From: Marinobacter salinus
GTDB taxonomy: Bacteria; Pseudomonadota; Gammaproteobacteria; Pseudomonadales; Oleiphilaceae
NCBI RefSeq assembly: GCF_001854125.1
Contig: NZ_CP017715.1
Location: forward strand, 2,852,001 to 2,916,000
DNA: 64,000 nucleotides
Reading direction: 5' to 3'
Shown: piece by piece, positions 59,641 to 64,000 of the stretch
Layout: each line of letters starts with the position of its first letter
Position numbering within the stretch: position 1 is the stretch's first letter
The notes under the pieces: generated by a model
Databases searched by the model: none
Seen by the model: the letters and a program-made list of their open reading frames with translations, nothing else
Told to the model about the DNA's origin: nothing
Program-made: the position numbers and the translations under genes

Positions 59641-61029
59641 ATGCGCAAACCAAACGTCCTGATTATCGACGATGAGAGAAACCTCGTCAGCAGCCTGATT
59701 TTTTCCCTGGAGGAAGAAGGCATGACGGTGCACGCAGCCTACACGGGCAAGGACGGCCTGGCGGCTATCGAAGCAGCAACACCAGACATTGTGCTACTAG
59801 ACCTCAAACTTCCCGACCAGTCGGGTTTCGACATTCTGGATATCATCAAGACAATGCCAGCGCCGCCAACGACCATCATGATTTCCGCACATGGCGATAC
59901 CCGTGCAGCGGTGGAAGCCGTGAAAAAGGGAGCTCAGGACTACATCACCAAGCCCTTTGATCTGGACGAACTCATTCTGCTGATCCTTCGCAATCACCAA
60001 CATCGACAGCTCACTGAGGAGGTGGCTTACCGAAGAGAACGGGAAGCCAACGCTCAGGGTCTGATTGGCCACAGTAGTGCGATGCGCACACTGCTTGGGC
60101 AAGTGGAGCGGATTGGGAAAAGCTCTGCACGGACGATTCTGCTCCAGGGGCCCTCCGGGAGTGGCAAGACGATCATTGCCAAGGCACTGCATTCGGTGAA
60201 AGACAAACAGGCACCTTTTGTCTCCGTGAACTGTGCCTCGCTGCCGGAAAACCTACTGGAGGCAGAATTGTTCGGCGCCGAGAAGGGCGCCTACACCGGA
60301 GCGGATAAACGACGCACGGGACTGGTTGAGCTGGCGATTGGCGGAACCCTTTTCCTGGACGAAATTGGTGAGTTGCCGCTCCCTCTTCAAGCCAAACTCC
60401 TGACATTCCTGGAAACACACAGGTTCCGGGCAGTGGGAGGCCACACCGAAATTGAGGCGGACATTCGGGTCATCGCAGCGAGTAATCGGGACTTGCAGGC
60501 GGAAGCCCAGTCAGGTTCATTCCGGGAAGACCTGTTTTACCGCCTGAATGTCATGCCACTGAGCATCCCTGCTTTGGCAGAACGTCGGGACGACATACCT
60601 CAACTTGTGGCGCATTTCTCAGAAGACCTTGCCCTTCAGGAAGGGTGCAGTCCTATTGTTGTTCCCCCGGAAACCATGGCGCTGTTATGCGACTACCAAT
60701 GGCCCGGGAACATAAGGGAACTGCGCAATACCATTGAGCGACTAACCATCCTTCACGCCGGAGAGACAATTGTACCCGCTCGGTTACCTCCCGAAATTAC
60801 CGATGCTGCCAGGACACAACCCGCTGGCGCAGAAAATACCGCAGACGCCGGCACAGGAGGGGATAGCCTGCTGGCAAGCGAAATGGCCAAGCGAGAGGCT
60901 GAGTGCATTCGTGAGGCGCTTCTGCAGTCACGGGGCCGCAAGGGCGACGCCGCAAGCTCCCTGGGAATTTCGCGTCATGCGCTGAAACGCCGAATGCAGA
61001 AGCTGGGGCTGGCAGGAGAGGACCGTTGA
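59641..61029 (+). CDS. Sigma-54-dependent response regulator (NtrC type)
   Basis: 462 residues. Receiver domain (1-120) with acidic pocket IIDDE and phospho-acceptor Asp54 in VLLDLKLPDQSG; AAA+ domain with Walker A GPSGSGKT, GAYTGA (the sigma-54-contacting loop, with the common Phe-to-Tyr change), Walker B LFLDEIGELPL and PGNIRELRN; C-terminal Fis-type helix-turn-helix (AASSLGISRHALKRRMQKLG). It activates sigma-54 promoters from upstream sites when phosphorylated. Candidate targets lie downstream: two palindromes at 62314-62361 and a -24/-12 element at 62433-62448. Its stop overlaps the next gene. Confidence 0.95.
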   Translation: MRKPNVLIIDDERNLVSSLIFSLEEEGMTVHAAYTGKDGLAAIEAATPDIVLLDLKLPDQSGFDILDIIKTMPAPPTTIMISAHGDTRAAVEAVKKGAQDYITKPFDLDELILLILRNHQHRQLTEEVAYRREREANAQGLIGHSSAMRTLLGQVERIGKSSARTILLQGPSGSGKTIIAKALHSVKDKQAPFVSVNCASLPENLLEAELFGAEKGAYTGADKRRTGLVELAIGGTLFLDEIGELPLPLQAKLLTFLETHRFRAVGGHTEIEADIRVIAASNRDLQAEAQSGSFREDLFYRLNVMPLSIPALAERRDDIPQLVAHFSEDLALQEGCSPIVVPPETMALLCDYQWPGNIRELRNTIERLTILHAGETIVPARLPPEITDAARTQPAGAENTADAGTGGDSLLASEMAKREAECIREALLQSRGRKGDAASSLGISRHALKRRMQKLGLAGEDR

Positions 61030-62315
61030 GCAGGCAACGAGCCGGAAAATTTTTTCGCAGGCTGATGCTCTTTAGCACAGTTTATCTGGTGGCCATGGCA
61101 ACACCACAGGCTTCCGCAGAGGCATTAGGCGCACCCAAAGAGCAGGCCGATGTAACCGTCGGCTGCCTGTACCCGATGTCGGGCCGTGCGGGTGTCCTGG
61201 GACGGGACTCCGTTGTCGGCATTCGCCTTGCCCTCAAGTACCTTGAGGAACAGGCGGCACCTGACAGAGCTCGCCTTCGCATTCTCCTTGGTGATACCAA
61301 ATCCAAGCTTTCAACGGCCACCACCCTGGCCCGGCGTTTTATCGAAGACGAAGGTGCCAGTTTTCTGTGTGGCGTAGTCAATTCCTCTGTCGCCATTGAA
61401 GTAACGTCGATTGCGGAGTCCGCCGGCGCATTTTTTATCGGTACCGACCATGCATCTTCAAGACTCACCGACGAGTTCTTCCACGATCGCTATTTCAGGG
61501 TGACCAACGATACACGGCAATCCATGACTGCCGGAGCCCTGTTTATCAAGGATTACTTTTCAGACCATCTTGCACGAAAACCTTTACGGATCTCCTACCT
61601 CGGTCCCGACTATGAATATGGCTATCAGGTCTGGGCCGATTTCAGAGAGGCCCTGGAGCGTTTCGGAGTAAATTATGAAATTGCCGGGGCACTTTGGCCA
61701 AGACTGAGCGAGCCGGATTACAGCCATTACATCAATGAACTAATCACAGAGAAGCCGGACCTGGTGGTAAACAGCCTCTGGGGCGGAGATTTTGTCGCGT
61801 TCGTCACCCAGGCTACCGAGACCAGACTGTTCGAGACTGCTCGTTTTGCCAATTTTGAAAAAGGCGGAGATTATGAAATTTTTGCGCAACTCGGGGAGAA
61901 CATGCCTTTGGGGCTTCTATTGGCATCGCGGCATCACAATAACTGGCCTGAAACAGAGTTTAATCAGTGGTTTGTAGAGGAATTTCACCGTGAAGCCGGG
62001 TATTACCCCTCCTCCGGCGCACAAGGTGCATTCACCGGTATTGTCGCTATCGCAGAAGCCGTGAAAAATGCCGGAGCCAATTACAAGGACCCGTTAGCTA
62101 TTGAGCAGGCATTTGAACAACTGGCACTGACCACGCCTGAAGACCCTACCGGGTTCCAGTCCTCCATGGATCCGGACTCACACCAGATCCAACAGGTCAT
62201 GGCCATCGGCGAAACCGTTCCCGATGACCGCTACCCTCCGGCAAAAGTGATGCTGGGAAACTGGCACATATACTATCCAGCCGAACTTGAGCCCAGGCGG
62301 GCAGAGACAAAATGA
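61026..62315 (+). CDS. Type-I periplasmic binding protein coupled to the two-component genes
   Basis: 429 residues. TTG start at 61026 overlapping the response-regulator stop (TTGA). A signal peptide (basic MSRQRAGKFFRR then LMLFSTVYLVAMA, cleaved near ASA) precedes a urea/amide-type binding fold: VTVGCLYPMSGRAGVLGRDS, LLGDTKSKLSTATTLARRF, LCGVVNSSVAIEVTSIAESA, YLGPDYEYGYQ, SLWGGDFVAFVTQA. It is a paralogue of the next binding protein. Translational coupling to the regulator, and the lack of a transport gene between them, suggest it acts as ligand sensor for the kinase; this is inference. Confidence 0.85.
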   Translation: MSRQRAGKFFRRLMLFSTVYLVAMATPQASAEALGAPKEQADVTVGCLYPMSGRAGVLGRDSVVGIRLALKYLEEQAAPDRARLRILLGDTKSKLSTATTLARRFIEDEGASFLCGVVNSSVAIEVTSIAESAGAFFIGTDHASSRLTDEFFHDRYFRVTNDTRQSMTAGALFIKDYFSDHLARKPLRISYLGPDYEYGYQVWADFREALERFGVNYEIAGALWPRLSEPDYSHYINELITEKPDLVVNSLWGGDFVAFVTQATETRLFETARFANFEKGGDYEIFAQLGENMPLGLLLASRHHNNWPETEFNQWFVEEFHREAGYYPSSGAQGAFTGIVAIAEAVKNAGANYKDPLAIEQAFEQLALTTPEDPTGFQSSMDPDSHQIQQVMAIGETVPDDRYPPAKVMLGNWHIYYPAELEPRRAETK

Positions 62316-62328
62316 GCGAATTCCGCTC
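62314..62328 (+). promoter_or_regulatory. Candidate activator site 1 (GAGCG-n5-CGCTC)
   Basis: GAGCGAATTCCGCTC, a 5-bp perfect dyad with 5-nt spacer, beginning within the stop codon of the upstream gene. A near-identical site follows 33 bp on, three helical turns away, and a loose half-site AAGCGCTC lies between. Placed about 105-120 bp before the candidate sigma-54 promoter. Confidence 0.6.
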
Positions 62329-62346
62329 GAAGCGCTCATCACATGC

Positions 62347-62361
62347 GAGCGAAAACCGCTC
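62347..62361 (+). promoter_or_regulatory. Candidate activator site 2 (GAGCG-n5-CGCTC)
   Basis: GAGCGAAAACCGCTC, same arms as site 1 and same spacer length. Centre-to-centre distance of 33 bp puts both sites on one face of the helix, as expected for cooperative binding of an NtrC-type activator. Confidence 0.6.
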
Positions 62362-62432
62362 ATTCTCTCTGGCCGCCCTCGAGGCTGAAATCTTATTTCT
62401 TTAATATCAAAGAGATAAAAGTTACTCCATTC

Positions 62433-62448
62433 TGGCACAGCGACTGCT
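62433..62448 (+). promoter_or_regulatory. Candidate sigma-54 (-24/-12) promoter
   Basis: TGGCACAGCGACTGCT: TGGCAC at -24 and CTGC at -12 against consensus TGGCAC-n5-TTGC. The invariant GG and GC dinucleotides are 12 bp apart as required. It lies about 105 bases before the start of the second binding-protein gene and downstream of the paired palindromes. Confidence 0.65.
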
Positions 62449-62551
62449 TAGTCCAGGTACCGACTTGATAGAACGTCGGGCAGGACACCAGAAAATAACA
62501 ATACTGGTCGTCCGACCAAACGACACAAGAACAACAGTCTGGAGAACCAAA

Positions 62552-63832
62552 ATGAAACACTCTCTGCTGACCGCAGCGACGGTCGCCTGTGCCATGACAA
62601 CAGGTGGACTGAGCCTCAGCGCGCATGCCGCCGACGACTACAAACTGGGCCTCGTTACTTTCCTTTCCGGGGCCGCGTCCGGCCCGTTCGGAATTCCCGC
62701 CAAAAACGCCGCCGACCTCGTCATCGATGCGATCAACGACGGAACTCTGCCTGCCCCGATCCAAGGCAAGGGCATTGACGGTCGCATGATCACCCCGGTT
62801 TACGTGGATGAAGCGGGTGGCGCCACCAAGCAAACCTCTGAATTCCGTAACCTGGTAGAGCGGGATGGCGTCGACGCCGTCGTCGGTTATATTTCTTCAG
62901 GTGACTGCCTCGCCATTCCTGCTGTTGCCGAAGAACTGAAAATGCTGACTGTGCTGTTCGACTGCGGGACGCCCCGTGTGTTCGAAGAGGCCGATTACAA
63001 GTACGTCTTCCGTACCCACTCCACCGCCAGCATGGACAACATCGCGGCAGCACGATACATCAACGACAACGTGCCGGACCTGCAATCCGTTGCCGGGATC
63101 AACCAGAATTACTCCTGGGGCCACGACAGCTGGCGCGATTTCACCGAGACGCTGAAAGTGTTGCGTGACGGTGACATCGAAATCACCACCGAGCAGTTCC
63201 CGAAGCTGTTCGCCGGTCAGTATGGTGCTGAGATTTCTGCGCTGCAGGTCAACTCTGCCGATGTCATTCACACCTCGTTCTGGGGCGGTGACACCGACGC
63301 TTTTGTATTGCAGGCAGCAGCCCGGGGCCTGCTGGCAGACAACCAGGTTATTTTTACAGCCGGTGAGACCGCACTGAACAGCCTGGGCGAACACCTGCCT
63401 GATGGCGCCATCATCGGTGCCCGTGGCCCCTTCGGTCCTTTCGCACCTGAAAGTGAACTGAACACCTGGTTCCAGACCGAGTTCACGGAGCGCTTTGGCA
63501 CACCGCCTACCTTCCCTGCTTACCACATGGCTCACGCCCTGATCGGCCTCAAGCTTGCCCAGGACAAAGCCGGTGTTGGTGCTTCCACCGAAGATGTTAT
63601 CTCCTCCTTTGAAGGCCTTGAGTTCGAAGGCCCGGGCGGCAAAGTTGAAATGAGCCGTGGCAAGGGCCACCAGGCCGCTACCGAGATGGTTTATGGCCGC
63701 CTCAAGCGGGTTGACGGCGAAATCACTTTCACCGACATCACCCGTTACCCGGCTGACTGCGTAAATCCGCCGGAAGGGACAGAAACCGTCAAGTGGATTC
63801 AGGCCGGCATGCCGGGCGCTGAGTGCGACTGA
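62552..63832 (+). CDS. ABC transporter substrate-binding protein, urea/amide type
   Basis: 426 residues. Signal peptide (MKHSLLTAATVACAMTTGGL, cleaved near AHA) and a type-I binding fold: YKLGLVTFLSGAASGPFGIP, ADLVIDAINDG, VVGYISSGDCLAIPAVAEEL, INQNYSWGHDSWRDF, TSFWGGDTDAFVLQAAA. The start at 62552 follows GGAGA; an in-frame codon 29 residues upstream lacks a leader. It is first gene of an operon continuing past the window, and probably under sigma-54 control. With eutBC nearby ethanolamine or a related amine/amide is a candidate ligand, but nothing in the sequence proves it. Confidence 0.88.
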   Translation: MKHSLLTAATVACAMTTGGLSLSAHAADDYKLGLVTFLSGAASGPFGIPAKNAADLVIDAINDGTLPAPIQGKGIDGRMITPVYVDEAGGATKQTSEFRNLVERDGVDAVVGYISSGDCLAIPAVAEELKMLTVLFDCGTPRVFEEADYKYVFRTHSTASMDNIAAARYINDNVPDLQSVAGINQNYSWGHDSWRDFTETLKVLRDGDIEITTEQFPKLFAGQYGAEISALQVNSADVIHTSFWGGDTDAFVLQAAARGLLADNQVIFTAGETALNSLGEHLPDGAIIGARGPFGPFAPESELNTWFQTEFTERFGTPPTFPAYHMAHALIGLKLAQDKAGVGASTEDVISSFEGLEFEGPGGKVEMSRGKGHQAATEMVYGRLKRVDGEITFTDITRYPADCVNPPEGTETVKWIQAGMPGAECD

Positions 63833-63855
63833 TCGTCCTGACCTAGCAGCACACT

Positions 63856-63886
63856 CATCGGAGGCCCCGCCCGGGGCTCTCCGATG
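63856..63886 (+). other. Hairpin after the binding-protein gene
   Basis: CATCGGA and GCCCCG pair with CGGGGC and TCCGATG around a small loop (a long imperfect stem). No U-run follows. It probably stabilises the binding-protein message and attenuates the permease genes, a usual pattern in ABC operons. Confidence 0.6.
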
Positions 63887-63976
63887 CGTCTACCCAATGA
63901 TCTTTCACCCCTGCTCCGCCCCTATTCAGTGCACGATTGGGCAACAAGGGCCGTGCAAAGAATCGGGAGTATCGAG

Positions 63977-64000
63977 ATGAAACAACTTCTAGCAATCCTG
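63977..64000 (+). CDS. Start of next gene, cut by window end
   Basis: ATG at 63977 preceded by GGGAG; eight codons are visible (MKQLLAIL), resembling the start of a signal peptide or membrane helix. UrtB-type permeases of urea/amide ABC systems often begin with such a leader, so a permease is likely, but eight residues cannot prove it. Confidence 0.45.

Overview
The window looks like chromosome of a marine gammaproteobacterium, most likely Marinobacter or a close relative. The basis is protein-level familiarity (Rep, PldA, Bfr/Bfd, cytochrome c5, PepQ, YaeQ, LrgAB), moderately high GC, and the mix of TRAP, Liv-type and Dpp-type uptake systems with a respiratory formate dehydrogenase. No similarity search was possible, so the genus is an inference.

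Layout. 1-9.8 kb is housekeeping: a cut-off receiver/GGDEF protein, rep helicase, cytochrome c5, a small membrane protein, outer-membrane phospholipase A, phosphomannomutase, bacterioferritin with its ferredoxin under a Fur-like box, Xaa-Pro dipeptidase and a LysR regulator. 9.8-15.5 kb is a complete Dpp/Opp-type ABC peptide importer on the minus strand, running into lysR and pepQ. 15.6-17.5 kb holds lrgAB, yaeQ and tRNA-Arg(CCG). A partial copy of the tRNA 3' end and its terminator recurs 650 bp downstream, beyond a glutaredoxin gene.

18.2-37.5 kb is one functional block for a molybdenum- or tungsten-dependent, membrane-bound formate dehydrogenase. It has metal uptake (a MOT1-like permease, TupBCA and a DNA-binding regulator with a ligand domain), cofactor assembly and insertion (fdhD, mobA, mobB, moeA), and a minus-strand operon of poorly understood accessory genes (multi-cluster ferredoxin, Mrp ATPase, lipoate/biotin-ligase-like protein, DUF6505). 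Divergent from that operon is a plus-strand set (DUF3305, DUF3306, TorD-like chaperone, Tat-signal peptide protein, FdhA, FdhB, FdhC, a 41-residue membrane peptide, TusA-like protein). The large subunit has Cys, not selenocysteine, at the metal-ligand position.

37.5-47.9 kb is more mixed: an orphan periplasmic binding protein, a decayed extradiol dioxygenase, glutathionyl-hydroquinone reductase with DoxX and a divergent LysR, a TRAP transporter, an SDR, a lipoprotein with a broken gluzincin motif, and a small membrane protein. 47.9-55.6 kb is a livGHM-SBP-livF-acyl-CoA-ligase operon with a divergent enoyl-CoA hydratase; its binding-protein gene seems to start at AUC. 55.6-64 kb has eutBC (ethanolamine ammonia-lyase), then a histidine kinase and sigma-54 activator, a coupled binding protein, and a second paralogous binding protein that starts an ABC operon leaving the window. 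A -24/-12 promoter and two matching upstream palindromes lie before this second gene.

Strongest leads: the uncharacterised accessory set of the formate dehydrogenase block, including a ligase-like protein that seems to lack its catalytic lysine; the self-contained sigma-54 circuit at 59.6-62.6 kb; the AUC start at 51739; and the tRNA-Arg fragment duplication.
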